A stretch of DNA of 59,975 nt from Victivallaceae bacterium (lineage in GTDB: Bacteria; Verrucomicrobiota; Lentisphaeria; Victivallales; Victivallaceae), in contig JAKIUY010000014.1 in the NCBI GenBank assembly GCA_021647315.1, positions 1-59,975 of the forward strand, read 5' to 3'. Position 1 is the first letter of the stretch, and each line of letters begins with the position of its first letter. A program made the position numbers and the translations under genes. Of the stretch, positions 1 to 8,728 are shown piece by piece. The notes under the pieces are model-generated. The model saw only the letters and a program-made list of their open reading frames with translations. It was not told the DNA's origin and ran no database searches.

Positions 1-549
1 TTAAAATCTGACGGTCAAACAACTTGGGTTTTACGTTGTTTTCAGTCGCCACAGTTGTGGATTGGTTTCAAATCTGACGGTCAAACAACCCGCTATTAGT
101 CAATAAGATCCGGGTGTTAGTTGTGGATTGGTTTCAAATCTGACGGTCAAACAACAACTGCGGCGGTGATCAAGGTGCCGATCAAGTTGTGGATTGGTTT
201 CAAATCTGACGGTCAAACAACTGCTTCCTACATTATAGCAGTAAGGCGAAAGTTGTGGATTGGTTTCAAATCTGACGGTCAAACAACACAACAAAAACTG
301 ACAAAGCAAACCAGGCTGTTGTGGATTGGTTTCAAATCTGACGGTCAAACAACTGATTACAGCATCTGAAACACCTCGGTTGGGTTGTGGATTGGTTTCA
401 AATCTGACGGTCAAACAACTAATCGCTGTGGATGCCTCTTTGCGAACAGTTGTGGATTGGTTTCAAATCTGACGGTTAAACAACTCTCCGTAATAAGTAT
501 TACCAACGCCATAGTTGTGGATTGTGTTCTAATTTTTTGTGCCAGTTTT
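1..549 (+). CRISPR. CRISPR array, leader-distal end, probably type II
   Basis: Seven complete 36-bp repeats start at 54, 120, 186, 252, 318, 384 and 449; they begin GTTGTGGATTGG and end GACGGTCAAACAAC. A partial repeat at 1-23 carries one mismatch, so the array continues to the left of the window. Spacers are 29-30 bp and all different. The repeat at 449 has one C-to-T change and a decayed repeat starts at 514, matching well only for its first 11 bases, so the right side is the old, leader-distal end. The repeat ends (GTTGT/ACAAC) are inverted. The 36/30 geometry fits type II or VI-B. The first 20 bases resemble, from memory, type II-C repeats of Bacteroidota (GTTGTGATTTGCTTTCAAAT), so II-C is my preferred inference. 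No cas gene is in view; they should lie upstream. Confidence 0.97.
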
Positions 550-561
550 GGCAAAACTGGC
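541..561. repeat. Perfect inverted repeat after the CRISPR array
   Basis: GCCAGTTTTG and CAAAACTGGC flank a single central base. There is no T-run on either side, so it is not a convincing terminator. It lies in a 268-bp stretch without a gene (550-817) between the decayed last repeat and the esterase gene. Apart from a short box at 616-629 (GTCACCTGATTATG) that matches the end of repeat family C, I see nothing else in that stretch. Confidence 0.6.
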
Positions 562-817
562 ATACCTGTTCACCGCCATGATAATATATTACTTCTAGGT
601 TTGATGAAGTTTTAATGTCACCTGATTATGGCCTCTTTTAATGAATTAATATTCTGTACATCTTAATGGGTATGATAAAAACTAATTGGAGTGTTTTTTT
701 ACTCTTTTATCCTGTTCTTTTATTCGACAAATTGGTGCAGTGTGCTAATGTTAGTTAAACGAATAATTTAATGGTTAGTTTAGCAATCAAAAACCTACTG
801 GACAAAGGATTTTTAAG

Positions 818-1603
818 ATGAGTAGAATAGATTTATGGCCTGGAGATGTTCCAGCTTCCGCAGGAGATGATGAGTTTCGGCCCTACATTGAATTTTATCC
901 GGCTGCGGTGGAAGAACCCGTCGGAGCGGTAATTGTTTTCCCCGGTGGTGGATATAGTCACCGTGCGGCACATGAAGGTCAGCCGGTGGCGGAATTTTTT
1001 AACAGCAAGGGTATTCATGCGTTTGTTGTTCAATACCGGACTGCGCCACATAAACACCCGGCACCGTTACTGGATGCGGCGCGAGCAGTGCGGATGGTCA
1101 GAAATAATGCCGAAGAGTGGAATATTCGGGCGAATAAAATTGCGGTCTGTGGATTTTCTGCCGGCGGTCACCTGGCGGCTTCGATTGGCGTGTTGTATGA
1201 TGAAGCTGTAACTGTTGAAGATGACTTGCAGGCGGTCAGTGCGCGTCCGGACGGGTTGATTCTCTGTTATCCGGTTATCAGTTCCGGTGAATTTGGGCAT
1301 GTCGGCTCTTTTGATAATTTGGTTGGCAAGGGAAATTTAGTTTTGCGTAAAAAGATGTCGTTGGAAACCCGCGTCACCAGTGAAACTCCACCGACCTTTC
1401 TCTGGCATACCGCTGATGATGCAGGGGTGCCGGTAGAGAATAGTTTTCTGTTCAGCCAGGCATTGAGGCGTTGCGATGTACCGTTTGAATTGCATGTCTT
1501 CCCTCACGGCAGACATGGACTTGGTTTGGCACTGGAGAACAGTGATGTTGCCGCCTGGCCTGAACTATGTGCGACATGGTTGCAGCAGATGAATTGGAAA
1601 TAA
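818..1603 (+). CDS. Alpha/beta-hydrolase, acetyl-xylan-esterase-like
   Basis: A 261-residue cytoplasmic-looking enzyme with no signal peptide or membrane segment. The N-terminal FPGGGYSHRAAHEG matches the oxyanion-hole region of the Aes/BD-FAE-like esterases. GFSAGGHLAAS around residue 112 holds the nucleophilic serine (GxSxGG), and the C-terminal HTADDAGVP and HGRHGLG segments supply the acid and the histidine. The family hydrolyses small esters such as acetyl groups on sugars; the substrate here is unknown. The ATG at 818 has AAAGGA about 10 bases upstream. It is a single gene: the upstream neighbour is the CRISPR array and a family A element separates it from the helicase gene downstream. 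Confidence 0.88.
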   Translation: MSRIDLWPGDVPASAGDDEFRPYIEFYPAAVEEPVGAVIVFPGGGYSHRAAHEGQPVAEFFNSKGIHAFVVQYRTAPHKHPAPLLDAARAVRMVRNNAEEWNIRANKIAVCGFSAGGHLAASIGVLYDEAVTVEDDLQAVSARPDGLILCYPVISSGEFGHVGSFDNLVGKGNLVLRKKMSLETRVTSETPPTFLWHTADDAGVPVENSFLFSQALRRCDVPFELHVFPHGRHGLGLALENSDVAAWPELCATWLQQMNWK

Positions 1604-1756
1604 ATTCTGCTTCGCAGTGTTTAATGGAAGAACATTACTTCGTCTGTCACTACGTTCGGGTAGATATTTTTGACAGGATGAACAGGATAAAACAGGATAA
1701 AATAAAAAATCCTGTCAATCCTGTCTGAAAAAGTTCCGCCGAAGCCGGTTATGTTC
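1602..1756 (+). repeat. Dispersed element, family A copy 1 with a family B-like head
   Basis: The body at 1671-1756 begins TGACAGGATGAACAGGAT, repeats ACAGGAT three times, then turns back with TCCTGTCAATCCTGTC, so it can fold into a long hairpin. It ends in the box AGCCGGTTATGTTCA. Similar bodies occur at 20288, 51313 and 55982. The preceding 1634-1665 (ACTTCGTCTGTCACTACGTTCGGGTAG) matches instead the head of family B copies at 6540 and 30820, so this copy is a mosaic. It fills the gap between the esterase and the dinG-like gene. Confidence 0.85.
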
Positions 1757-1789
1757 ACCTAATAGAAAAAATAGGAATAGTTTAGTTTC

Positions 1790-3868
1790 GTGATAAAACC
1801 AATTGAATACGAAGAGCCGTTTGACGAGAATGAGCCGTTTGCCGGGCTTGATGATGAAGTGGACGATATTTTTATCGAAGATATCGATATTCCACCTAAA
1901 GTGGATATAATTGAAGCGACTGTAGATTTTTTCGGAGCCGCCAGTCCATTGGTTGAAGCAGGCAAGGTGGGTGGACGCCCTTATGAACCGCGCCCGCAAC
2001 AGGCGGAAATGGCGTTGCGTACGGCTGAGGCGTTGCGCGATAATCATAATTTATGTGTTGAAGCCCCAACTGGTGTCGGTAAAAGTTTCGCCTACCTGGT
2101 GCCGTTGATTCACTATGCTAAACAGTCAACTAAACCGGTAATTATTTCAACCGAAACGATTAACTTGCAGGAACAGTTGTATCATAAAGATATTCCCATT
2201 TTGCGTCAGATTATGGGAGTTGAATTCAAGGCTTGTTTAGCTAAAGGGCGAAGCAATTATCTGTGTAAACGCCGATTGCGTCAGTCAACCGGTAGTCGCA
2301 AAGATGAATTTTTACCGTTGACATCAATGTTGCCGGAGATTGAACGGGTTGCACTCTGGGCTGAAGAGGATGGGGAAGGTTCACGCAGTACGCTTGATTT
2401 CAGGGTCGAACCGGAATCGTGGCAGTGTGTCTGTTGTGAAGGCGGCAATTGCGGTGGGCCTAAATGTGAATTTTTTAAGCAGTGTTTTTATTGGAAAGCC
2501 CGTATGAAATGGGAAAAAGCTGATGTTATCGTCGCCAATCATGCGCTGTTCTTTACCGATCTCAAAATGAAACAGGAAGATGATCTGGATATAACTCTGT
2601 TGCCGACCTATAGTGCGGTGGTGATTGATGAGGCGCATACTCTGGAACGTAATGCGGCGGATTACCTGGGGTTGCGGGTGAACAGTGGCGCGACGATGAA
2701 AACAATGAATCGGCTGTTTAATCCTGAATCTGGCAAAGGATTATTGCTTAAATCGGGTGAAGAGGCGTTGGAATTACGGGCAATGGTTGCTGATGCCAAG
2801 GAGGAGAGTTTAAAGTTTTTCCACTACTATGAAAAATTTCTGGAAGAGCAAAGTGATTCAGTCAGGCGGGTAAAACATCCCAACGTGGCACCTGATCTAC
2901 TGTCGCAGCCGATGAATAAACTCGGGCGGCAGTTGCGTAATTATATCAAAATTCTGGAAGATGAAGATTTTAAACTTGAACTTGACGCGCAGGCTAAACG
3001 TTGTGATGCCATTGCCGATGGCGTAAACTGTTTTGTCAGTATGAGTTGCCCGGAACATGTTTACTGGGTCGAAGAAGAGCGTAATGGACTGACGCTGAAT
3101 GCCGCGCCGTTGAACGTCAATATGTTGCTCAATGAATTGCTCTTTGCCAAGACTTTCCCCGTAATTCTGACCAGTGCGACCTTAACTGTGCATCATCAGC
3201 TGGATTATTATCGTCAACGAACCGGTTACGGTCATGGTGCAGAGTTGGTGCTTGGGACACCATTCAGTGACGAACAGGGTATTCTTTACCTGCCGGGCAG
3301 TGATATGCCGGAACCCAATCACCCGGATTATAATGAGGCATTGGTGGAGAGTATTCGTAAACTGGTTTCGATTACCCATGGTAAAGCTTTTGTGTTGTTT
3401 ACCAGTTACAGTGCGCTGCGTTATTGTGCCGAGGAGCTTGAGCCGTTTTTCCGCCGGAACGGTATCAATTTGTTGGTTCAGGGTGAACAACTTACACGGA
3501 GCAGAATGTTGGAAGAGTTTAAAGATGATATTGATTCTGTACTCTTCGGCACCGATAGTTTCTGGACCGGGGTCGATGTGCCGGGCGAAGCGTTGAGTAA
3601 TGTTATTGTGACCAAATTCCCATTCGCCGTACCGACGCATCCGTTGGTTCAGGCACGATGTGAACAGATCGAGGCGAATGGGCGTAGTTCATTTATGGAG
3701 TATAGCTTGCCGGAAGCGGTGCTGAAGTTTCGCCAGGGCGTTGGGCGGTTGATTCGCAGTCGCAAAGATCATGGTATTATCGCTATTCTCGATCGTCGGG
3801 TAGTTTCTAAACGTTACGGTTCCCTATTTGTTAATTCAATCCCCAATTACCCGCAGAAAAAACTATGA
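1790..3868 (+). CDS. dinG: ATP-dependent DNA helicase, DinG/XPD family
   Basis: 692 residues of superfamily 2 helicase. Walker A APTGVGKS is at about residues 92-99, the DEAH box (VVIDEAHTLE) near 279, LTSATL near 460, and motif VI QGVGRLIRS near the C-terminus. Between Walker A and DEAH are a cysteine at about 158 and the cluster CVCCEGGNCGGPKCEFFKQC near 212-231, consistent with the 4Fe-4S domain of DinG and XPD. The family unwinds 5'-to-3' and resolves R-loops and other structures in damaged DNA. The first 60 residues are acidic and not conserved in my recollection of the family. The start is GTG at 1790, with AGGAA 12 bases upstream. The stop overlaps the next gene by four bases, so the two are translationally coupled. 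Confidence 0.93.
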   Translation: MIKPIEYEEPFDENEPFAGLDDEVDDIFIEDIDIPPKVDIIEATVDFFGAASPLVEAGKVGGRPYEPRPQQAEMALRTAEALRDNHNLCVEAPTGVGKSFAYLVPLIHYAKQSTKPVIISTETINLQEQLYHKDIPILRQIMGVEFKACLAKGRSNYLCKRRLRQSTGSRKDEFLPLTSMLPEIERVALWAEEDGEGSRSTLDFRVEPESWQCVCCEGGNCGGPKCEFFKQCFYWKARMKWEKADVIVANHALFFTDLKMKQEDDLDITLLPTYSAVVIDEAHTLERNAADYLGLRVNSGATMKTMNRLFNPESGKGLLLKSGEEALELRAMVADAKEESLKFFHYYEKFLEEQSDSVRRVKHPNVAPDLLSQPMNKLGRQLRNYIKILEDEDFKLELDAQAKRCDAIADGVNCFVSMSCPEHVYWVEEERNGLTLNAAPLNVNMLLNELLFAKTFPVILTSATLTVHHQLDYYRQRTGYGHGAELVLGTPFSDEQGILYLPGSDMPEPNHPDYNEALVESIRKLVSITHGKAFVLFTSYSALRYCAEELEPFFRRNGINLLVQGEQLTRSRMLEEFKDDIDSVLFGTDSFWTGVDVPGEALSNVIVTKFPFAVPTHPLVQARCEQIEANGRSSFMEYSLPEAVLKFRQGVGRLIRSRKDHGIIAILDRRVVSKRYGSLFVNSIPNYPQKKL

Positions 3869-4284
3869 TCAGAATATCGAAAAATATTGTTATCACTGAT
3901 AATGAGCTGAATGAAGAGTTTTTTCATGCTTCAGGACCTGGCGGACAGAATGTAAATAAAGTTGCCACTGCAGTTCGGTTGCGGTTTAATATCCGCGATA
4001 CAAGCTCATTGCCGCCGGATCTGAAACAGCGGTTGATTAATGCGATTGGCAGTTCGATCACGACCGCCGGTGAGTTGATTATCGAGGCGCAGCGTTACCG
4101 GACGCAAATGAAAAACCGGGAAGATGCCGCACAACGTTTGCAGGCAATTATCACCAAATATCTTATCCCGCCGAAAAAGCGTCGTAAGACCAAACCGACT
4201 AAAGGTTCGGTAAAACGTCGTTTAGACAGCAAAAAGCAGCGTGGATCATTGAAAAAACTCCGTTCATCAAGTCATGATGATTAG
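3865..4284 (+). CDS. arfB: ArfB-like peptidyl-tRNA hydrolase (ribosome rescue)
   Basis: 139 residues with the class I release-factor signature ASGPGGQNVNKVATAV at about residues 22-37. The GGQ loop hydrolyses peptidyl-tRNA in the ribosome. There is no codon-recognition domain. The last 40 residues are very rich in lysine and arginine (KKRRKTKPTKGSVKRR), the tail that ArfB/YaeJ proteins insert into the empty mRNA channel of stalled ribosomes. The length matches E. coli ArfB (140 residues). The ATG at 3865 overlaps the dinG stop by four bases (ATGA), so expression is coupled to the helicase. ICT1-type mitochondrial proteins share the fold. Confidence 0.93.
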   Translation: MIRISKNIVITDNELNEEFFHASGPGGQNVNKVATAVRLRFNIRDTSSLPPDLKQRLINAIGSSITTAGELIIEAQRYRTQMKNREDAAQRLQAIITKYLIPPKKRRKTKPTKGSVKRRLDSKKQRGSLKKLRSSSHDD

Positions 4285-4328
4285 ACTTTCTTTTTGAGAA
4301 GAATAGAGATAAATTGCATATTTATTTT

Positions 4329-4355
4329 CGCCGCCCGGAGGTCTGCTCCCACATT
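4329..4355 (+). repeat. 27-bp repeated box, copy 1
   Basis: CGCCGCCCGGAGGTCTGCTC plus CCACATT occurs here and again at 15891-15917 with a single mismatch. Both copies lie in the spacers between gene blocks, and the second one runs straight into a heptamer tandem array. The function is unknown. Confidence 0.75.
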
Positions 4356-4400
4356 TGGGTTCATTTTTTAATAATAATTTATAGTTTTGTTTTTAAGAGA

Positions 4401-4445
4401 AAATGATTCTGTCAAAAATGATTCTGTCAAAAATGATTCTGTCAA
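4401..4445 (+). repeat. 15-bp tandem repeat, three perfect copies
   Basis: AAATGATTCTGTCAA is repeated three times without a mismatch, ending six bases before the rsmI stop codon on the other strand. The repeat can be read as NDSVK on the plus strand, but that frame has no other support. It is probably a small variable-number tandem repeat between arfB and rsmI. Confidence 0.85.
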
Positions 4446-4451
4446 AAGTTT

Positions 4452-5135
4452 TTATGGCGTTACTGGCGAGATAACGATGACGCATTCGCCTTTCCATTTG
4501 CGTTCGGCATGGGTGGCGGCCAGTTCAGCGGCTGGGCCGCGTAGTATCTCTTCATGGAGCTTGGTTGCTTCGCGAACGACTGCAACTGGGGTTTCAGCAC
4601 CAATCTCATTGGCAATTGCATTAAGCGTTTTGGTAATCCGGTGTGGTGATTCAAAAATAACCGCAGTATAACCGATCTCGGCAATTTTTTTCAAGGTATT
4701 GGCTTTTCTGCCAGATTTTACCGGCAGAAAGCCGTAAAATGAGAATTTATCAATCGGCAAGCCAGCCACTGCCGCCGCAAAAATCACCGATGAAACACCC
4801 GGTATAACTATCGGTTCAATACCCCGTTTTACCGCTTCCCTGACCAATAAAAAACCCGGATCGGCGATACCCGGCGTGCCGGCATCGGAAACCATGGCAA
4901 TTTTCAAGCCATCGTCGATCTGATCAAGCAGCTGTTCAGTTTTGCGATGTTCGTTGTGAATATGATAACTGACCATTCGAGTTGAGATTTCGAAATGGCT
5001 CAACAATTTTCTGGTGTGTCTGGTATCCTCGGCGGCAATCAGATCGACTTCACCGAGAATTCTCAGAGCTCGCAAGGTGATGTCTTCGAGGTTGCCGATC
5101 GGGGTTGTCACAATATAAAGTGCACCGTTGTCCAT
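4452..5135 (-). CDS. rsmI: 16S rRNA 2'-O-ribose methyltransferase RsmI
   Basis: 227 residues of the tetrapyrrole-methylase fold. LYIVTTPIGNLEDITLRAL at the N-terminus, AAEDTRHTRKLL near residue 36, VSDAGTPGIADPG near 82 and VIPGVSSVIFAAAVAGLP near 110 are the RsmI hallmarks. The family methylates the ribose of C1402 in 16S rRNA using SAM. The protein is shorter than E. coli RsmI (286 residues) and stops after the VIVISP segment, so the C-terminal helical domain is missing; short forms are known. The ATG at 5135 places the conserved start correctly. The gene stands alone between a tandem repeat downstream and a nested palindrome upstream. Confidence 0.93.
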   Translation of the reverse strand: MDNGALYIVTTPIGNLEDITLRALRILGEVDLIAAEDTRHTRKLLSHFEISTRMVSYHIHNEHRKTEQLLDQIDDGLKIAMVSDAGTPGIADPGFLLVREAVKRGIEPIVIPGVSSVIFAAAVAGLPIDKFSFYGFLPVKSGRKANTLKKIAEIGYTAVIFESPHRITKTLNAIANEIGAETPVAVVREATKLHEEILRGPAAELAATHAERKWKGECVIVISPVTP

Positions 5136-5207
5136 TAGTTATCCTTTGTGAGGCAATCGCCTACTTTTTTCCAGTTTAATATAAAACTTAAAAGTTCGTT
5201 TTTGACC

Positions 5208-5388
5208 TATCCCTGTAAGGGATGCATATCGTAGTCCACGGTAGCACCGTGGGTTATAATAAAATTACCAAATTAGTTCCCTGTAGGGGAACTCCAATTA
5301 TTATTGTTCCCCTACAGGGAACTATTATATGTCTGACATAAACCCACTGCGTTGCAATGGGCTACGGTGTTAATCCCTTACAGGGATA
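5208..5388. repeat. Three-tier nested palindrome
   Basis: The outer tier is ATCCCTGTAAGGGAT at 5209-5223 and ATCCCTTACAGGGAT at 5373-5387, reverse complements of each other. The middle tier is CGTAGTCCACGGTAGCACCG (5230-5249, continuing to 5256) paired imperfectly with the segment around 5337-5365. The inner tier is AGTTCCCTGTAGGGGAAC at 5275-5292 and its exact reverse complement at 5306-5323, with a 13-base loop. The whole 180 bp can form one long hairpin or several small ones. It fills the 277-bp gap between rsmI and trpF, and no gene is seen in it. It may be a MITE-like element or a transcript-stabilising structure. Confidence 0.9.
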
Positions 5389-5412
5389 TGAATATTTAAG
5401 GTTTACAGAGCA

Positions 5413-6027
5413 CTAACACCTAACTCCTAACACCTCAAACAGTTCCTCTATTTTTTTGTGATCTTTAATGCCGGGTGATGCTTCCACACCGCTAGCGGTA
5501 TCAATGGCAAACGGCTTAACTGTTTCTATTGCTTCCTGTACATTCTGCGGATTTATACCCCCGGCCAGAATGGTGGTAAAACTTTGTGCCGCTTGAGCGG
5601 CCAGTTGCCAGTCACAGGGTTTTCCTGTTCCACCTCGCAGGCCGGCAGTTGCGGTGTCAACCACGATTGCCGCTGCCGGATATTTGGCTGCTCTGGCAAT
5701 ATCCTCTTCTGAAGTTATATGAAAAGCTTTCCAGACCCGTTCGCTGCCCAGCTGTTCAGCTAATGCTGCCGGTTCATCGCCGTGGAGTTGAATAATATCC
5801 AGCCCGCACAAGAAAGCGGTATTATTGATTTCAGCACTTGAGGCATTAACAAATACTCCCACTTTTTTTACTGGAGTCTTTAATTTGATAATAATTTCTA
5901 CCGCCTTCTTGAGCGTAACTGACCGTGGTGATTTCTGGTAAAAGATAAAGCCGAGATAATCAGCACCGGCAGCGACCGCCGCCTGGGCATCAGCCAGATT
6001 AGTTATGCCGCATATTTTTATTTTCAT
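5413..6027 (-). CDS. trpF: Phosphoribosylanthranilate isomerase
   Basis: 204 residues, a complete single-domain TIM barrel. MKIKICGITNLADAQAAVAA carries the catalytic cysteine in KICGIT, and GADYLGFIFYQKSPRSV follows as usual. The catalytic aspartate lies in IVVDTATAGLRGGTG, and LAGGINPQNV and DTASGVEASPGIKD form the phosphate-binding end. It catalyses the Amadori rearrangement of phosphoribosylanthranilate in tryptophan synthesis. It lies three bases after the CYTH gene and downstream of trpBA, so it is probably the last gene of the trp transcript. The other trp genes (trpE, trpG, trpD, trpC) are not in the window. Confidence 0.96.
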   Translation of the reverse strand: MKIKICGITNLADAQAAVAAGADYLGFIFYQKSPRSVTLKKAVEIIIKLKTPVKKVGVFVNASSAEINNTAFLCGLDIIQLHGDEPAALAEQLGSERVWKAFHITSEEDIARAAKYPAAAIVVDTATAGLRGGTGKPCDWQLAAQAAQSFTTILAGGINPQNVQEAIETVKPFAIDTASGVEASPGIKDHKKIEELFEVLGVRC

Positions 6028-6030
6028 GAT

Positions 6031-6498
6031 TTATTCCCAGGTTGAGTATGGTTTCATGGCCAGTGCTCCATTGGTATAGCGGGAGTCATGCGAGACTTCT
6101 TCCCCCAGCCATTCCGGGGTGCTGAAAGATTGGGTTTCTGAATTCAATTCAATTTCTGCCATGATCAGCCCACGGTTAAGGCCGGTAAATTCATCGATCA
6201 CCCATTCGTTGCCGTCAACGATAACTTTATAACGAAATTTTTCCACACTGCCGCCATGACAGAGGTTATTCAGCATCTCTTCGGCATCTTGCAGGGGGAT
6301 CTCATATTCGTATTCATCGCGGGTGAAATTTTCAGTTCGTCCTTTAATTGTCAGATAACCTGTAGTTTCGGCAATTCTGACTCTTACCGTGCAGTCAATG
6401 GCGCGAACGTAGCCTTGGCGCATAGGGGTTTTATTCTCTGTCTTATTGCACCATGCATTAGTTATGACAAGAAACTTACGTTCAATTTCTTTGGGCAT
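6031..6498 (-). CDS. CYTH-domain triphosphatase-like protein
   Basis: 155 residues, a whole CYTH domain. The N-terminal EIERKFLV is the ExExK signature. Alternating charged strands follow: RQGYV, TVRVRI, YLTIKG, EYEYEIPL and WVIDEFTGLNRGLIMAEIEL, which line a tunnel that binds metal and triphosphate. Short stand-alone CYTH proteins in bacteria are mostly inorganic triphosphatases, while some are class IV adenylate cyclases; sequence alone does not separate them, though the small size favours a triphosphatase. It sits inside the trp group, three bases before trpF and 251 bp after trpA, with a family B element in that gap. No link to tryptophan is known to me. Confidence 0.9.
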   Translation of the reverse strand: MPKEIERKFLVITNAWCNKTENKTPMRQGYVRAIDCTVRVRIAETTGYLTIKGRTENFTRDEYEYEIPLQDAEEMLNNLCHGGSVEKFRYKVIVDGNEWVIDEFTGLNRGLIMAEIELNSETQSFSTPEWLGEEVSHDSRYTNGALAMKPYSTWE

Positions 6499-6537
6499 CT
6501 ATATTCTCCGGTAATGTATACTTTAAACGCATGAAAT

Positions 6538-6746
6538 TACTTCGTCCGTCACTATGTTCGGATAGGTATTTCCACTTGTATTTCTACTTTGTGGTTTTCA
6601 ACAGGCGACATCCTGGCGACACTCGTAGAGGACGAAGTAAAATTCTTAATCCCCAAAGGGGATTATTTGTCAATGCGCCTGGAAGTCGCAGACTACTTTT
6701 TAGTTCCGGCAAAGCCGGTTATGTTCAAAACACAGGCGTTTCGCCT
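6538..6746 (+). repeat. Dispersed element, family B copy 1
   Basis: A nested hairpin: GCGACATCCTGGCG at 6605-6618 pairs with CGCCTGGAAGTCGC at 6676-6689 (two mismatches), with ATCCCCAAAGGGGAT at 6649-6663 as an inner hairpin. It ends in CCGGCAAAGCCGGTTATGTT, the box shared with family A. A further hairpin, CAGGCGTTTCGCCTG (6732-6746), lies against the trpA stop; read on the minus strand it is followed by TGTTTT and may act as a weak terminator after trpA. Copies occur at 11600 and 30773. It separates trpA from the CYTH and trpF pair. Confidence 0.88.
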
Positions 6747-6749
6747 GAG

Positions 6750-7547
6750 CTACTTTATCAATGCTCTAGCCAGGTTGCTGACGAATTCAATACTCTCTTT
6801 TATGATCTGTTCAGGTGATTTGTCCTGTAGTGTCAGTTTGACCAAGGCACTGCCGACAACAATTCCATCGGCATTTTTGGCGGTTTCGGCAGCCATTTCC
6901 GGTGTGGAGATGCCGAAACCGGCAACTACCGGGACTGGACTTAGTTTGCGCAGGGTTGCCAGTTTTTTCGCTGGATCCTCTTTGAACGATGTTCTGGCGC
7001 CTGTTACCCCTTTTACGGTGATATAATAGACAAAACCACTGGCGTCTTCAACAATCTTCGCGGCACGTTCCGGAGGGGTTGTTGGTGCAATCAATGGAAT
7101 TAAACTGAGATTATGCTGATGCATTATCGGCAGCAGTTCATCGCGTTCTTCCAATGGTACATCAACGATCAGCCAGCCGTCAATGCCGAGTGCTGCGCAT
7201 TCTGCCGCCAGCCTCTCGGTGCCGTATGCCAGAATTACATTGTAGTAGCTGAACAGAATCATCGGTGCTTCGGTTTTGGTTCTTATTCTGCCACCCATGG
7301 CCAAAATATCTTTGAGTTCAGTCCCGGCATCCAGGGCTTTTTGACTTGATACCTGAATTGTCGGACCGTCTGCCATTGGATCAGAAAATGGTACCCCAAG
7401 TTCGATAATATCAGCACCTGCGGCAGTGATACCGTTGATTAACTGTTCAGTCGTCTGCAGGTCAGGGCAACCGGCGGTGACGTACATCACCAGGGCTTTG
7501 CGGTTTTCAGCCGCACAACGTTCAAAACACTTTTCTATCCGGCTCAT
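6750..7547 (-). CDS. trpA: Tryptophan synthase alpha chain
   Basis: 265 residues, the usual TrpA length. [15 protein letters not shown] near the start, the catalytic glutamate in [20 protein letters not shown], the catalytic aspartate region [13 protein letters not shown], and the phosphate-binding FGISTPEMA and [11 protein letters not shown] are all present. It cleaves indole-3-glycerol phosphate and passes indole to TrpB. The ATG overlaps the trpB stop by four bases, so the subunits are coupled. The stop TAG is followed directly by a hairpin belonging to the family B element. Confidence 0.97.
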   Translation of the reverse strand: MSRIEKCFERCAAENRKALVMYVTAGCPDLQTTEQLINGITAAGADIIELGVPFSDPMADGPTIQVSSQKALDAGTELKDILAMGGRIRTKTEAPMILFSYYNVILAYGTERLAAECAALGIDGWLIVDVPLEERDELLPIMHQHNLSLIPLIAPTTPPERAAKIVEDASGFVYYITVKGVTGARTSFKEDPAKKLATLRKLSPVPVVAGFGISTPEMAAETAKNADGIVVGSALVKLTLQDKSPEQIIKESIEFVSNLARALIK

Positions 7548-8728
7548 TTGTTCACCTCATTCTCATATTCTACTACACTTTGCATATCTTTATCGCCGCG
7601 GCCGGAAAGATTTACCACAATAATTTCAGCCGGTGACATTTTGGGTGCTCGGCGCATGGCTTCGGCAATCGCGTGTGAAGATTCGAGTGCCGGAATAATA
7701 CCTTCGAGGCGTGAGAGAATATGAAATGCTTCCACTGCCTCTTTATCATCAATGACAGTATAAACAGCGCGTTTCATATCATTGAACCAGGCGTGTTCAG
7801 GTCCCACACCGGGATAATCAAGGCCGGCGGAAATTGAGTGAGTCGGATGGATCTGGCCGTCATTGTCCTGGAGCAGATAGGTTTTGCAACCGTGAAGGAC
7901 ACCTACTTGACCACCGGTAATGCTTGCAGCATGGAATGGGGTATCAATACCATCGCCGCCAGCTTCAACGCCAATCAGTTTGACCTGTTCATCTTTTTCA
8001 AATCCGGCGAATATTCCCATTGCATTACTACCACCGCCGACACAGGCGATAACTTCATCCGGCAATCTGCCGCATTTTTCCAGAATCTGCTCGCGGGCTT
8101 CAGTGCCGATTACTGACTGGAAATCTTTGACCATCTCAGGGTAGGGGTGGGGCCCGGCGACAGTGCCGATAACGTAAAAAGTCTCTTCAACAGTAGTAAT
8201 CCAATTACGCAGGGCCTCGTTCATGGCATCTTTGAGCGTTGCAGTTCCAGAATCGACCGCGGTTACCTTAGCGCCAAGTGCATACATGCGCTGAACATTT
8301 GGAGCCTGCCGCCGAATATCCTCACTGCCCATAAAGACTTCACATTCGAACCCGAACAGGGCGGCGACGGTTGCGGTTGCGACTCCGTGCATGCCGGCAC
8401 CGGTTTCAGCAATCAGTCTTTTTTTTCCCATATATTTGGCGAGTAAAGCCTGACCAAGGGTATTATTTACTTTATGAGCTCCGGTATGGTTGAGGTCTTC
8501 GCGTTTAAGGTATATTTGGGCACCGCCGCAATGTTCAGTCAGGCGTGACGCTAAATAGAGTGGTGATTTACGGCCGATATAATCCTGAAGATAGGTTTCA
8601 AATTCTTTGATAAAAGCCGGGTCTTTTTTACATTTTTCGTAAGCTGCGGTGAGCTCAGTCAAAGCCGGCATCAGGGTTTCAGCCACATAGCGTCCCCCGT
8701 ATATTCCATAGTGCCCAGTTTTATTCAT
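7544..8728 (-). CDS. trpB: Tryptophan synthase beta chain
   Basis: 394 residues, of the TrpB1 type. [16 protein letters not shown] opens the protein. The PLP lysine is in [19 protein letters not shown] near residue 88, [13 protein letters not shown] is the substrate loop, and [12 protein letters not shown] binds the cofactor phosphate. The GAGMHG motif and the paired trpA gene argue for the canonical TrpB1 rather than TrpB2. The start ATG has AAGGA about 9 bases upstream. It is the first gene of a trpB-trpA-CYTH-trpF group. Confidence 0.97.
   Translation of the reverse strand: MNKTGHYGIYGGRYVAETLMPALTELTAAYEKCKKDPAFIKEFETYLQDYIGRKSPLYLASRLTEHCGGAQIYLKREDLNHTGAHKVNNTLGQALLAKYMGKKRLIAETGAGMHGVATATVAALFGFECEVFMGSEDIRRQAPNVQRMYALGAKVTAVDSGTATLKDAMNEALRNWITTVEETFYVIGTVAGPHPYPEMVKDFQSVIGTEAREQILEKCGRLPDEVIACVGGGSNAMGIFAGFEKDEQVKLIGVEAGGDGIDTPFHAASITGGQVGVLHGCKTYLLQDNDGQIHPTHSISAGLDYPGVGPEHAWFNDMKRAVYTVIDDKEAVEAFHILSRLEGIIPALESSHAIAEAMRRAPKMSPAEIIVVNLSGRGDKDMQSVVEYENEVNK

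Noticed and set aside
100..414. Open frames with repeated peptides (TVRFETNPQ and WIGFKSDGQ) on both strands
   Set aside because: They arise from the CRISPR repeats, whose 66-bp period keeps the frame open; there is no ribosome site.
3182..3640. 152-codon frame antisense to the helicase gene
   Set aside because: It lies wholly opposite conserved helicase motifs and has no ribosome site; similar antisense frames over trpB, secY and the M50 gene were left out for the same reason.
4387..4671. Plus-strand frame with the NDSVK tandem
   Set aside because: Its main part is antisense to rsmI, and the tandem is a DNA-level repeat.
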